Shown here one piece after another: positions 17,634-26,426 of a stretch of DNA of 64,000 nt. A program made the position numbers and the translations under genes. A model generated the notes under the pieces. That model saw only the letters and a list, made by a program, of their open reading frames with translations. It did no database searches and was not told where the DNA came from. Every line of letters begins with the position of its first letter. Position 1 is the stretch's first letter. The stretch is taken from NCBI GenBank assembly GCA_035294125.1, contig DATGLM010000048.1:1-64000 (forward strand), read 5' to 3'. This DNA is from CADDYT01 sp035294125 (GTDB taxonomy: Bacteria > Chloroflexota > Ktedonobacteria > Ktedonobacterales > Ktedonobacteraceae).

Positions 17634-19049
17634 ATGGAAGAGCGTGCGGCTCCTACACAAATATCTACAGGATCAACAGCAGGTGATACTACGAAGCAGG
17701 ATCTATCTGCTGTATCCGGTGCAAATCTAGATCGGACAAATGGCGTCCCCATTTTCATCAATCGTAACTATGCGTTACTCTGGGTGGGTCGCACCATTTC
17801 TATTGGAGGTGATTATGTTTTCAATACTACCCTGGTTCTCTGGGTCTCTATTCAGGTTGCTGCTGGACAGTCTTGGGCTCCACTAGCAGTAAGCGGTGTC
17901 GTCCTGGCGGCAGGACTTCCAGCTATCCTGGTGAGCCTCATTGCAGGTGTGTTCGCCGATCGGTGGGATAGGCGCCGAGCAATGGTACACACCAATCTAT
18001 TAAACGTCGGCTTGATAGCTGCTCTGATCCCAGTTGCTCTGCTTCCGACTAGTACGCTGCCACCAGGCTGGAAGCTCAGTCTTATCTATCTCCTGGTCTT
18101 CCTGGCTGGGGTAGTGACCCGGTTTTATATCCCCTCGAGCGTTGCTCTGGTTGGCGAGATTGTGGATGAGGCCGATCGCCCACGTGCCAGTGGCCTGAAT
18201 CAGATGAGCTACAGCCTCTGTTCGATTGCTGGGCCTTCATTGGCTACATTATTTTTCTTCATCTTCGGACCACCGTTGGCTATTCTCCTCAATGCCCTCT
18301 CTTTTCTTGCCGCTTCCTTAACAGTATTGCTCATTCATCCTCCACGTACTCCCCTCAGGACACCGTCTCGTCAACGACGAAATTTCTGGGACGAGTTTCG
18401 GACAGGGATTGATTTTTGCTTTCATCACACTATCTTGCGAGTCCTGCTCATAGCTACAGCACTGATCTTCATCCAGGAAGGGGCCGAGCGCGCTCTGACG
18501 ATCTTTTTCGTTGGCCAGAATCTGCATGCCCCCTCTGGCGACTACGGCTTCCTACTAACAGCCTCAGCTGGTGGAGTTGCTGTTGGAGCACTCCTGACAA
18601 CGGTTTTTGCTCGATACCTCAGCATGGGCCGTCTTTTCGGCCTCTCTCTTCTGCTGGCAGGGGGACTCGAGCTACTCTACGCCCGCCAGAGCAACCTCCT
18701 GCCAGTACTTATCATCTGTAGCTTCCAGGGGCTGCTCTTCGGTGCCTTCAACATTGCCCTTTCCCCACTTATGCTGCATGCCGCGCCCGACCATATGAGA
18801 GGTCGCGCCAGTTCCATACTCGGTACACTGACAGGAGTCTCGATTATGCTTTCTACTGCCCTTGCTGGTTGGCTTGATAGTACCTTGCTTCGCAACTTCC
18901 ATACAATGCTGTTCGGTGTCACCTTTGGTCCTGTCGATACGATCTTCACCTTTGCCGGTATAATCACGATCCTGAGTGGCTGCTATGCACTGGTAAACCT
19001 ACGTCGAGTGCGCCTGAAAGGAGAGCATTCCAGAGTGAAAGCAAACTGA
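17634..19049 (+). CDS. MFS transporter, DHA3-like efflux family
   Basis: A 471-residue protein with 12 predicted membrane helices after a hydrophilic N-terminus of about 45 residues. The loop between helices 2 and 3 carries the MFS motif A variant GVFADRWDRRRAM. It resembles macrolide-type efflux permeases that pump small molecules out with protons. ATG 17634 has GAAAGGGA upstream at a longish 13 bases. It is the last gene of the HTTM cluster, where an exporter would fit a product-making or immunity role (inference). Confidence 0.88.
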   Translation: MEERAAPTQISTGSTAGDTTKQDLSAVSGANLDRTNGVPIFINRNYALLWVGRTISIGGDYVFNTTLVLWVSIQVAAGQSWAPLAVSGVVLAAGLPAILVSLIAGVFADRWDRRRAMVHTNLLNVGLIAALIPVALLPTSTLPPGWKLSLIYLLVFLAGVVTRFYIPSSVALVGEIVDEADRPRASGLNQMSYSLCSIAGPSLATLFFFIFGPPLAILLNALSFLAASLTVLLIHPPRTPLRTPSRQRRNFWDEFRTGIDFCFHHTILRVLLIATALIFIQEGAERALTIFFVGQNLHAPSGDYGFLLTASAGGVAVGALLTTVFARYLSMGRLFGLSLLLAGGLELLYARQSNLLPVLIICSFQGLLFGAFNIALSPLMLHAAPDHMRGRASSILGTLTGVSIMLSTALAGWLDSTLLRNFHTMLFGVTFGPVDTIFTFAGIITILSGCYALVNLRRVRLKGEHSRVKAN

Positions 19050-19115
19050 GATCTGGTCCGATCACCTTTCAAGGCTGGATATGTTGATTTCGAGCAATCA
19101 AACGGTTTCATCACT

Positions 19116-20257
19116 TTATCCTCTCAGCAGTTTCAGCTTCTCTTTCACCTGCGTGCGACTCACCTGAGTATAGCGCAGCGTAGTCTGGATGGCAGGGGTA
19201 CTCTTCATAGTCACATGGCCGAGATAATAAGCGACCTCCTCGAGTGTCCAGCCGGCCTCCCTCGCTCGATGCGCAAAATCGTGGCGCAGATCATGAAAGG
19301 AGAGATCGGAGATGAGTTCCCACTCCTCCCTGTTTGCCCGCTGTTTGAAGGTACGGAACCAATGGTGAATACCATCCTCCGTGAGATGCGGACTCCTCTG
19401 GGAGGTAAAGACGTAGATGCTCTCTGCGTCACGACCACCGTGCTGGATATAATCATACAGGGGACGACGCGCCTCGTTCAGGAGATCAATGTCGCGGAAC
19501 TTTTCCCCCTTGTGTCCAACATGGAGCCAGCCAATCTTTGGACCAACGTGGGTATGCTCCATGAGCAAATACGCAACATCACTCACTCGACACCCTGCCC
19601 AATAGCCCAATGCAAACAGGGCCTTTCCGCGCACGTCGTCAGCTTTCTCGACAAGGTTACGCAGCACAAAGCGTTGATCTGGTGAAAGAATGCGAGGTGC
19701 GAGCGTCTGCTGTGCTTTGATTTCGATACCGCTGGTCGGATTGCGTTTGAGGACTTCCTGCTCATCCCATGGAATACATAGCGGAGGACGAGAAGCTTTT
19801 CCGGAAAGGGTATGTCCTTGTGGCGGTAGAGGCAGTAGCAAATCGACCGGAATAGTCACATGTGTTCGCCTCCGTTTGTCTATGCACAAATAGGTATTAC
19901 CTGCCTCGGCCCAGTGAAGCTTCCGTGTGACATGAGGCAAGGGCTGCTGTGAAACGCTATAATACACATCTTCGCGTCTGGCTTCGATGCTGATAGTTCG
20001 CTTCGTACATTGCTCATAGTTTCCATCAATGTCATAGAGTCTCAAGCGCTCATCCACGTTGCGGTAGCGTTCGAGCATGTCCTCCCAATGACGGGCATTC
20101 TTGAGCGGAACGTACGCCCATATTCGCGGACTTGCTCCTCGCTACGCACCACGCCGCGCTCTGGCTCCGGAACAGACAGGTCCACCTCAAGCGCTGCACG
20201 CGGGACAACAGCGCGCGTCTGGGCGGCGGTGACCCTATAGCTGATAGAGATGCGCAC
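19116..20257 (-). pseudogene. Tyrosine recombinase with 5' frameshift
   Basis: The intact 320-codon frame from 20078 holds the full catalytic set: R164 (AGCRVSD), K190 (GHKGEKF), H262-x-x-R265 (FHDLRHD), H288 (LGHVT) and Tyr303 (LRYTQVS). Upstream the frame changes near 20105-20112, and coding continues to a GTG at 20257. That GTG overlaps the TAG stop of the PNP-SAVED gene (TAGTG), so translation was probably coupled. With the shift, the protein lacks its N-terminal 55 or so residues, although ATG 20078 could still give a catalytic domain. Integrases of this type move islands into tRNA genes; a tRNA-Sec gene lies 3 kb away. Confidence 0.8.
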
Positions 20258-21531
20258 TACCGCATGCCTTTGCGCCGGAATGGCCGCTCAGGTGCGCCGC
20301 GCACTTCCAGTGGAGGCATGGTTCCCTGCGCGCCTGGCCAGGCCCACGTTTCGAGGCCAGGGCCTGGATGAAAGTCAAACAGGCGCACTGGTTGACGATC
20401 GGTGACGAGGTGGCCGACGAAAAATGCGATGGGAATATGCACCAGGCCGTGAAAAGCAAATTCCGCCTCTCCGCGCCTGGCGAGTGCTGCATAGAGCGGC
20501 CCCTGGGGGCCGGTGAGACGCAGTGCCGCACCCTGGGGATCGGTAAAGATGCCATTGACCACCAGATCCGTAAAATCCAGTGAGACGACCTCCACCGAAC
20601 GGGATGTGCTGTCTTTCTCCAGAATGCCAAGGAGTTCGTGTGCAGCGATGGGACACAAGGACTGTGCACAAAGAATAAGGAACGACCCTTTCTCTGGCAC
20701 GCGGTGTGCGCTCGCAGCCAAAGGGGGTACGGGGCGTGAACGCAGCAGTCCGACGGTGAATGCAGCAGCCGCCTCAGCGGCGAAGGGTTGCCAGTCGTCG
20801 TTCTTCTGCTCATTCGCATAGTCGCAGATGCCGCGCACCTCGATGAATGGTGGTGGGTGAGGCTGCTGAGCAGCGGCTCGTGCCACACCCGCGCCCTCCA
20901 TCACCACGGCTAATAGCCCGGGGCATTCCTTTAGTAGCCGAGATAATGCCCTGGCATCAGCGATGACCTTCTCGCCGCTACCAATAGCGCCGAAGTAAGC
21001 CTTTGGAAAAGGAACATCTGCTTGTGCGGCTCCTGGCCTCGCGATAGCAATATCGCTTCTCCACTCGCCCGCTTCATATACCAGCGCACGCCCATAGAGG
21101 AGGCGGTCTGAAAGAAATTGCTGTGCCCGGCGCTGTTCTCCTCTCGGCGTGCGCTTGGCTGGCTCGTAATAGTATACAAAATCGGAGACAACGACATCGC
21201 CGAGCGCTACCTTGCCGGGAACGCCACCGGCGATACCAACCATAAGCACATAGGCTGGTCGCCAGCGCTCGATCACCTTCACTGTACTGACAGCGGCCTC
21301 GTCATTCCCCATGCCTAACAACATAACGACTACTGCCTGGTATTCTTCGCCCGTCGTCGGAATGCCGATGTGTCCTCAATAGTAGGTCAATGGCTCGTAG
21401 TCATCTTGTATTACCTCGCGTCCCTCCAGACGCCGTAGCAGTGCATCACGCTCGATGGGCAGCGCCGCCACGAAGGCAAAATCTATAAAGGGCGATTCAA
21501 CCTGTTCGTCTCCATCGTTACGTTGTATCAT
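20257..21531 (-). pseudogene. PNP-SAVED fusion (CBASS-type effector) with in-frame TGA
   Basis: About residues 17-265 form a nucleoside phosphorylase/nucleosidase domain (DFAFVAALPIERDALLRRL, VLMVGIAGGVPGKVALGDVV, VMEGAGVARAA, RGICDYANEQKNDDWQ). About 280-405 resembles a SAVED cyclic-nucleotide sensor, ending HIPIAFFVGHLVTDRQPVRL and a final WAWP. PNP-SAVED fusions are known among CBASS effectors, which degrade nucleotides after a cyclic oligonucleotide binds. A TGA at 21376-21378 interrupts the N-terminal domain (TYY-stop-GHIG); a C-to-T change in CGA would explain it. No CD-NTase gene is visible nearby. Restart at ATG 21324 would lose part of the nucleosidase fold. Confidence 0.7.
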
Positions 21532-21652
21532 CACGTGCCTTATGCACCTTTTTCAAGAAAATTACAGGCTGCCTTTCCATTATCGTCAGCCAACTCACCG
21601 CCACACATCATACAATTCAATAATTTTTGTTGAAAACATCCCCTAAAAAAAT

Positions 21653-22216
21653 TTAGAGTGGGAGCGCGTAGATATGTTGTCGTCCACCAGGTGTGATTTC
21701 CTCGCGACGAGCGAGAAGCCGTGCATCATACAACTTGCGCAGTCGCGTACTCGCTGTATTGATTTCCAGCCCCAGCTGGTCTGCGAGCTCACGCGCTGTC
21801 AACTCGGACCGCTCGTGGACCAACTGCCATGCCTCTATCAGGTTCGGCTCAACATGTCCAATGAGCCGCATTTGACCTTCCTTGAGGATCAGTAAGGCCA
21901 CTTTGGCTCTTCGGCGAGCAATCGTCCCTTCAAGGTTGTCGATAGTTGCCGGGCTAGGTTCTGCAAGTACAAGCCAGCGATCCCCATATTTGCTCTGCGC
22001 GAGCCCAAGCGCTAGTTCAAGCACTGTCTCGTCGGCAAAGGATGTATCCATGACCGAGATGCCCGCAAAATCCAATACCAGCGCCTGGCCTGGTGGTACC
22101 TCCTTCAGCGCTTGCTCTAACATGGGCAATGCTCGTTCACCATAGCTACGGAGCAGCAGGTCCGGTCCTGCTATGCCCAAGAAAGCAAACAACTGCGTCA
22201 GTTCAAACCGTTTCAT
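21653..22216 (-). CDS. STAS-like (DUF4325-type) protein with C-terminal HTH
   Basis: A 187-residue protein. About residues 15-110 form a STAS-like alpha/beta domain (ALVLDFAGISVMDTSFADETV) of the kind found beside GHKL ATPases, and about 125-185 form a winged helix (LTARELADQLGLEINTASTRLRKLYDARLLAR) with a GGRQHIYALPL tail. ATG 22216 has AAAGG just upstream. Paired with the ATPase gene at 22297, it looks like a partner-switching module that may sense state through the ATPase and act on DNA. A palindrome overlapping its translation start suggests autoregulation. A role within the neighbouring defence-like island is inference. Confidence 0.75.
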   Translation of the reverse strand: MKRFELTQLFAFLGIAGPDLLLRSYGERALPMLEQALKEVPPGQALVLDFAGISVMDTSFADETVLELALGLAQSKYGDRWLVLAEPSPATIDNLEGTIARRRAKVALLILKEGQMRLIGHVEPNLIEAWQLVHERSELTARELADQLGLEINTASTRLRKLYDARLLARREEITPGGRQHIYALPL

Positions 22217-22223
22217 AAGAGCC

Positions 22224-22244
22224 TTTCAACATTGATTGTTGAAA
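22224..22244. promoter_or_regulatory. Palindromic operator candidate
   Basis: Arms TTTCAACA and TGTTGAAA are separated by five bases and lie 8 bases before the STAS-HTH start codon, between it and the promoter at 22256-22284. It is a likely binding site for that protein's own helix-turn-helix. Confidence 0.5.
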
Positions 22245-22255
22245 TCTTCGTGCTT

Positions 22256-22284
22256 AGGATAGCATACTGTGGAGTCATTTACAA
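22256..22284 (-). promoter_or_regulatory. Promoter of the STAS-HTH gene
   Basis: On the minus strand TTGTAA and TATCCT are separated by 17 bases. The predicted start falls about at the palindrome 22224-22244. Confidence 0.45.
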
Positions 22285-22296
22285 GAGCCGAATTCC

Positions 22297-22875
22297 TCAA
22301 ACAGCGCGTTTGCTACGAAATGTAATGGCGATCTGAGTGCCGGGGAAAGAGTACAGGCCATCGCGTACTGTAGTTCCTGAGGCCTGTGCCTGGACACTAC
22401 CCACCTCTGAACGGATATGGAGACTGCCTTCGCTGTCAGTCACAATGCGCCGAATAGCCCCCAGTCCCTGGCCACCTCGTTTACCAGGTCGCGCACTCAA
22501 CCCAGCTAGCGCCTGTTCGATATAACCGGCGCAGGTATCGGACACTACTCCATGGACGGCCATGAGTGAGTGACGGATGCCCTGACCTAAATCGCAGATG
22601 GCCAGATCGACATCTATACAGTGTCTGCGATCATACTTCTGGATAGTGACAATGCCTGTATCGCCACTATGATCAACGATATTGCTGCATGCCTCCGAGA
22701 GCAGAATCACGATATTATCAAGGTCATAGCTGGTACTACCAAGCCAATATGAAAGTATATGGCGGGCTCTTGCAGCTACCTCATAGACATCTTCATGGAC
22801 ACGGATCTGCCACTTCCACAAATTACTTGACAGACTCTTACCATAACAGTTTCGGCTATTAGTAAGGCAGTGCAT
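22297..22875 (-). CDS. GHKL (HATPase_c) ATP-binding protein
   Basis: A 192-residue single-domain GHKL ATPase like RsbW/SpoIIAB-type or anti-sigma kinases. The N box is SEACSNIVDHS, the G1 box is CDLGQGIRHS, and the G2 box is KRGGQGLGAIRRIV. It probably binds ATP and phosphorylates or partners with the STAS-domain protein encoded next. The start at 22875 lacks a good ribosome binding site, so the true start may be a few codons later. It reads toward the STAS-HTH gene and may form the first gene of a four-gene minus-strand island. Confidence 0.75.
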   Translation of the reverse strand: MHCLTNSRNCYGKSLSSNLWKWQIRVHEDVYEVAARARHILSYWLGSTSYDLDNIVILLSEACSNIVDHSGDTGIVTIQKYDRRHCIDVDLAICDLGQGIRHSLMAVHGVVSDTCAGYIEQALAGLSARPGKRGGQGLGAIRRIVTDSEGSLHIRSEVGSVQAQASGTTVRDGLYSFPGTQIAITFRSKRAV

Positions 22876-23140
22876 AGATCACCCAGCTGCTTGAAATACT
22901 ACCCGAAAATTTGCTTCATTTGTGAGCAAATAGTAAAAGGGCTTCTCGACACTCTAGGAAAGACCCTGGAAGGCCCGCTGATTTTCCTTCAGCCCTGATA
23001 AGTCATGCGGCAGCCTGTTCTAAACTACTGTTGTTTTTGGCAGATAGGTGGACTGCCCCTTCTTCACAAAGGTACTCCCTCACATAGAGACCGGTTTTAC
23101 AGAAGAGAGACGTGCTACCAGAACATCGATCGCTTACTTT

Positions 23141-23214
23141 TTTCGGAGTTACAATGGAATCTCATTTCATTTCGGAGTTACGCTGGAATTCTCATTCTCA
23201 TAGCGGAGATAAAA
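23141..23214. repeat. Tandem imperfect repeats, probable IS end remnant
   Basis: Two adjacent units of about 30 bases begin TTTCGGAGTTAC (23141 and 23170), each followed by a GGAAT...CTCATT pattern, with a third shorter CGGAGAT copy at 23203. Such repeated transposase-binding units occur at the ends of IS21-like elements. It lies between the ATPase gene and tRNA-Sec, where no other gene is visible from 22876 on. Confidence 0.45.
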
Positions 23215-23221
23215 TAAAGGA

Positions 23222-23317
23222 CAGAGGCGTATGGGAGTCGAACCCACCAGGGACCGCGCCGAGCGACCCCCCAGCCGTTTTGAAGACGGTGAGACCCACC
23301 GGGGCCCCTACACCTCC
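23222..23317 (-). tRNA. selC: tRNA-Sec (anticodon TCA)
   Basis: A 96-base tRNA with the features peculiar to bacterial selenocysteine tRNA: an 8-bp acceptor (GGAGGTGT with ACGCCTCT, one G-U), an extended D arm, anticodon loop CTTCAAA with TCA at 23281-23283, a long GC-rich variable arm, and T arm GTGGGTTCGACTCCCAT. CCA is not encoded. It reads UGA as selenocysteine together with SelA and SelB, which are not in this window. A selenoprotein gene lies at 38279-38998. Confidence 0.93.
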
Positions 23318-23384
23318 ACGTTGCCGTATCTTGTACTATGTGTACTGTGATGTAGCTGTATTGTGCCACTACTGAGGATCGCTG

Positions 23385-24038
23385 TCAAGCAAGGTCGCGG
23401 ACTTTCTCGACGGTGACTTCTGTGAGCGATTTGACCATCAGATCGGCTTTGCGCAGCCCGGGCAGGTCGCGGTTTCCGGCGACGGCTATGCAGCGCATGC
23501 CAGCTGCATGGGCCGCTTCGACACCGGCTACGGCATCCTCGATGACAACACAATATGGCGGGGCAAAGCCTAGTTCCTGTGCTGCCTTCAGAAAGATATC
23601 CGGTGCAGGCTTGCCAAGTGGGACGGTCTCGCCGGAGACAAGCTTTGTCAGATAGCGCTTGAGTCCTAGCACCTCGCTGATTAATGCGATGTTTGCTATA
23701 GGAGCTGAGGAAGCGAGTGCCTGGGAGAATCCTGCCTCGTGCAAGGCGCGCATCAATTCGATTGAGCCGGGCAACGGAGCGGCAGTGGCGCGGATGAGTT
23801 GGCGAAAGTATGTCTCCTTGCGGTTCGCCATTTCCTGCCTCTTCTCAGGCGAGGTGATACCCCATTGTGTCGCCAGAATATCATCGTTGCGTTGGCCAAA
23901 AGTGGCCCAGAAATCGGCATCGCTGAATTGTATGCCCTCCGCGCGGGCCAGTCGTTGCCATGCCTCTTTGTGCTGCTGCGCGCTATCGATGATGACGCCG
24001 TCCAGATCCCAGATGACCGCCTGTATTGTATTTGACAT
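23385..24038 (-). CDS. HAD-superfamily phosphatase/phosphomutase (PgmB-like)
   Basis: A 217-residue HAD subfamily I protein. Nucleophile D11 and acid D13 are in IWDLDGVIIDS; motif II is ALASSAPIAN, the Lys is in VSGETVPLGKPAPD, and motif III is CVVIEDAVAGVEAA. A helical cap sits between motifs I and II. Close relatives include beta-phosphoglucomutase and sugar-phosphate phosphatases; the Asp-Asp pairing and length fit either. It acts in the cytoplasm on a small sugar phosphate. The neighbouring amidase is on the same strand 80 bases upstream and may be cotranscribed. Confidence 0.9.
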   Translation of the reverse strand: MSNTIQAVIWDLDGVIIDSAQQHKEAWQRLARAEGIQFSDADFWATFGQRNDDILATQWGITSPEKRQEMANRKETYFRQLIRATAAPLPGSIELMRALHEAGFSQALASSAPIANIALISEVLGLKRYLTKLVSGETVPLGKPAPDIFLKAAQELGFAPPYCVVIEDAVAGVEAAHAAGMRCIAVAGNRDLPGLRKADLMVKSLTEVTVEKVRDLA

Positions 24039-24118
24039 AAGAATAAGTTACTCCTGAAAGTTGATTCTTCTCTATCATACCATAATCCTGCGCGGCTTCT
24101 TGTTGGGCCGATCGCGTG

Positions 24119-24883
24119 TTATCTGACGGGCAGCTCTGCATAGAGCACACCTTCTGACCAATTCTCCGTAGAAAAGAGACAGGTGCCGTCTGGGGCGAAG
24201 ACATAGCCTCCGCCGGGGAAATCTTCATCGATGGTTCTTCCCGCCTGAGTAGCAACCGCGATAAAGATGCCGTTTTCGCGTGCGTAGCGGCCCAGCTTCT
24301 GATGGCACTCGCTTTGCCACCACTCGTAGCCAGAGCGCCAGTTCCGCGTTTCTTGTGATCCATAGAGGCCGGGTGCGGCTGCCTCGAAAACGATGTGCGC
24401 ACCCAATCTCGCAAGCTCCGTGAATATTTCCGGGGTATTGATATCGGCGCAGATGGAGATGCCAAAGGGAACTTTTGGATGCTGAACTGGCTGTATTATC
24501 GACCCCGGCGCAAACCTGTTGGTTTCCTCATCGATTATGGTTTTCTTGCGATAGACGCCCTGTAGTTTTCCCCCGCGCGCAACGATTTGCGTAATAAAGG
24601 GCTTCTCCTCTGGATTTGCTTCGATCAGGCCTGCGATAGCTGTTACGGGGATATCCTTCGTCATTACCACAAAGCGAGCAACTTCCGGCCCGTTAAGATG
24701 CAGTATCGTCCAGGGATTTGTTTGGGGATTGGCGTAACCGGTAATACTCATTTCGGGAAAGCACATAATATCAATATTCCGGCTTGCCCCAGCTTGAAGA
24801 TAGGATTGGATGGCTGCTAAGTTGTCGTCAATCGCCCCCTTTTCACAGCGCATCTGGACAAGGCCAATACGAAGTGTATTCAT
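24119..24883 (-). CDS. Carbon-nitrogen hydrolase (nitrilase superfamily)
   Basis: A 254-residue protein with the catalytic Glu44 (CFPEMSITGY), Lys113 (VYRKKTI) and Cys145 (ISICADINTPE). It hydrolyses an amide or carbamoyl group; the exact substrate (N-carbamoyl amine, omega-amide or another) cannot be told. The start ATG 24883 gives the usual LRIGLVQMRCEKG beginning. It belongs to the same large superfamily as the gene at 41328 but they are clearly different subgroups. A cytoplasmic enzyme. Confidence 0.92.
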   Translation of the reverse strand: MNTLRIGLVQMRCEKGAIDDNLAAIQSYLQAGASRNIDIMCFPEMSITGYANPQTNPWTILHLNGPEVARFVVMTKDIPVTAIAGLIEANPEEKPFITQIVARGGKLQGVYRKKTIIDEETNRFAPGSIIQPVQHPKVPFGISICADINTPEIFTELARLGAHIVFEAAAPGLYGSQETRNWRSGYEWWQSECHQKLGRYARENGIFIAVATQAGRTIDEDFPGGGYVFAPDGTCLFSTENWSEGVLYAELPVR

Positions 24884-25082
24884 ATACTGTCCTTTCTGTC
24901 ATCACGAACGTAGTTATGTAGCTTGTGCTGATGGGACACACAGAGTAGTATACTTCCATCCGTACGCATCTGGTGAATCAATGTAAAACGTTTAGCGGCT
25001 ATGATAGAATGGAGGCCGTCATATTCCTTGTTGGGATGCGAACGGGTATGGGATTTTTTGAGACTTAGAAGGAAGTTGTGCT

Positions 25083-26423
25083 ATGAGTAATTGTAAGTAT
25101 TTTAACGAAGAGATAGAGACGATGCCCAGAGAGCAACTGAAAGCGTTGCAGTTGCAGCGTCTCCAGGCTATTGTTGAGCGCGCCTACAATCAGAACCAGT
25201 TTTATCGCAATTTGTATAATGAGGCTGGCGTAAAGCCTTCGGATATCAAGTCACTGGAGGACATTCGGAAGCTTCCATTCCTGGAAAAGAAGACGGTGCG
25301 GGTGGCTTACCCCTATGGTATGGCTCTGAAGGGGATTGGCGGAGAAGGCGGATCTGTCGAGATTCACGCCACGAGCGGAACAACGGGGAAGAGCGTGCCG
25401 GTTTTTGCGACGAAGAGGGATATTGACTACTGGGCTGACCTGAATGCGCGCGAACTCTGGATGACCGGCATGCGGCCCGGTGACATTCTGATGAACTGCT
25501 ACGGCTACGGGCTGGCAACGGGCGGCTTTGGCTTCCACTACGGGGCGATGGCGATGAATGCGGTGGCGATTCCTGTGGGATCGGATGCGCGCCAGTATGA
25601 CCGTATGATCGATTTCATCCTCGATTTCGGCGTGACAGCCATGTGTATGACGCCTTCTGTGGGCCTCTACGTTGGCAACAAGGCTCGCGAGCGCGGTGTC
25701 GATTTCACGGACTCGAAGCTCAAGATCGGGCTGTTCGGCGCGGAGCCGTGGCCGTGGGAGACGCGCCTGAAGCTGGAAGAACTCTTCAACATTACCGCCT
25801 ATGACGAATTTGGCATGACCGAGTTTCTTGGTCCCGGCATGACCTGTGAATGCGAGGAGCGCAACGGCATGCACGCCTGGGCCGATGCCTTCCTGGTGGA
25901 ATGTATCGACCCTGAGACGGGCGAACCGGTGCCAGAAGGCCAGGATGGCGAGCTGGTCTGGACGTGGCTAACGGCAGATGGCACGGCCATGATTCGCTAT
26001 CGTAGCCGCGACCTCTCGCGCACATGGTGGGATGAATGCTCCTGTGGGCGCACCCACCCCAAGATCGCCGCCATTAAGGGCCGCAGCGACGATGCCATTT
26101 CTATTCGCGGTCTCATCGTCTTCCCCAGCCAGATTGAGGCCGCCCTGGTGAAGTTCCCTGAAACGGGTGCGAATTTCCGTATTATCGTTGATAAAGTGGA
26201 TGGTCTGGATACCTTTGATCTCAAAGTTGAGGTAAAGGACCCCTCGATCATGGCCGATGCGGCTTGCAGTCGGACTCTGAGTCGGCAGATGGCCGAGGCC
26301 GTTAAGGGTGTGACGGGCAATTCGCCAAAGGTGGAACTGGTGGCACCCGATAGCCTGCCTCGTGCCAGTGGGGGCGAGTCGAAAACTGCCAGTGCGCGCG
26401 TGGAGGACCGCCGCAAGAAGTAG
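25083..26423 (+). CDS. paaK: Phenylacetate-CoA ligase family protein
   Basis: A 446-residue adenylate-forming enzyme of the PaaK type. It has the P-loop-like ATSGTTGKSVP (about 96-106), the adenine-binding YDEFGMTEF region, and the C-terminal hinge RSRDLSR with GRSDDAISIRGLIVFPSQIE. Length matches PaaK (about 430-440 residues). It activates an aryl-acetate with ATP and CoA. A four-Cys pattern (CECEE and CSCGRTHP) is as in PaaK relatives. No phenylacetyl-CoA oxygenase genes are nearby, so it may act on another aromatic acid. A long inverted repeat right after it serves as a terminator. Confidence 0.88.
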   Translation: MSNCKYFNEEIETMPREQLKALQLQRLQAIVERAYNQNQFYRNLYNEAGVKPSDIKSLEDIRKLPFLEKKTVRVAYPYGMALKGIGGEGGSVEIHATSGTTGKSVPVFATKRDIDYWADLNARELWMTGMRPGDILMNCYGYGLATGGFGFHYGAMAMNAVAIPVGSDARQYDRMIDFILDFGVTAMCMTPSVGLYVGNKARERGVDFTDSKLKIGLFGAEPWPWETRLKLEELFNITAYDEFGMTEFLGPGMTCECEERNGMHAWADAFLVECIDPETGEPVPEGQDGELVWTWLTADGTAMIRYRSRDLSRTWWDECSCGRTHPKIAAIKGRSDDAISIRGLIVFPSQIEAALVKFPETGANFRIIVDKVDGLDTFDLKVEVKDPSIMADAACSRTLSRQMAEAVKGVTGNSPKVELVAPDSLPRASGGESKTASARVEDRRKK

Positions 26424-26426
26424 CAT

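Noticed and set aside
19050..19115. Duplicate of the tRNA-Sec 3' end as an attachment site
   Set aside because: I could not find a matching stretch by eye, so the island-in-tRNA model has no direct att evidence.
21376..21378. TGA in the PNP-SAVED gene as selenocysteine
   Set aside because: It replaces a probable Arg codon by a C-to-T change, no Cys is expected there, and the island shows other lesions.
23141..23214. Short CRISPR array
   Set aside because: The units are adjacent with no spacer of regular length and differ from each other, and no cas genes are near. No CRISPR array was seen in the window.
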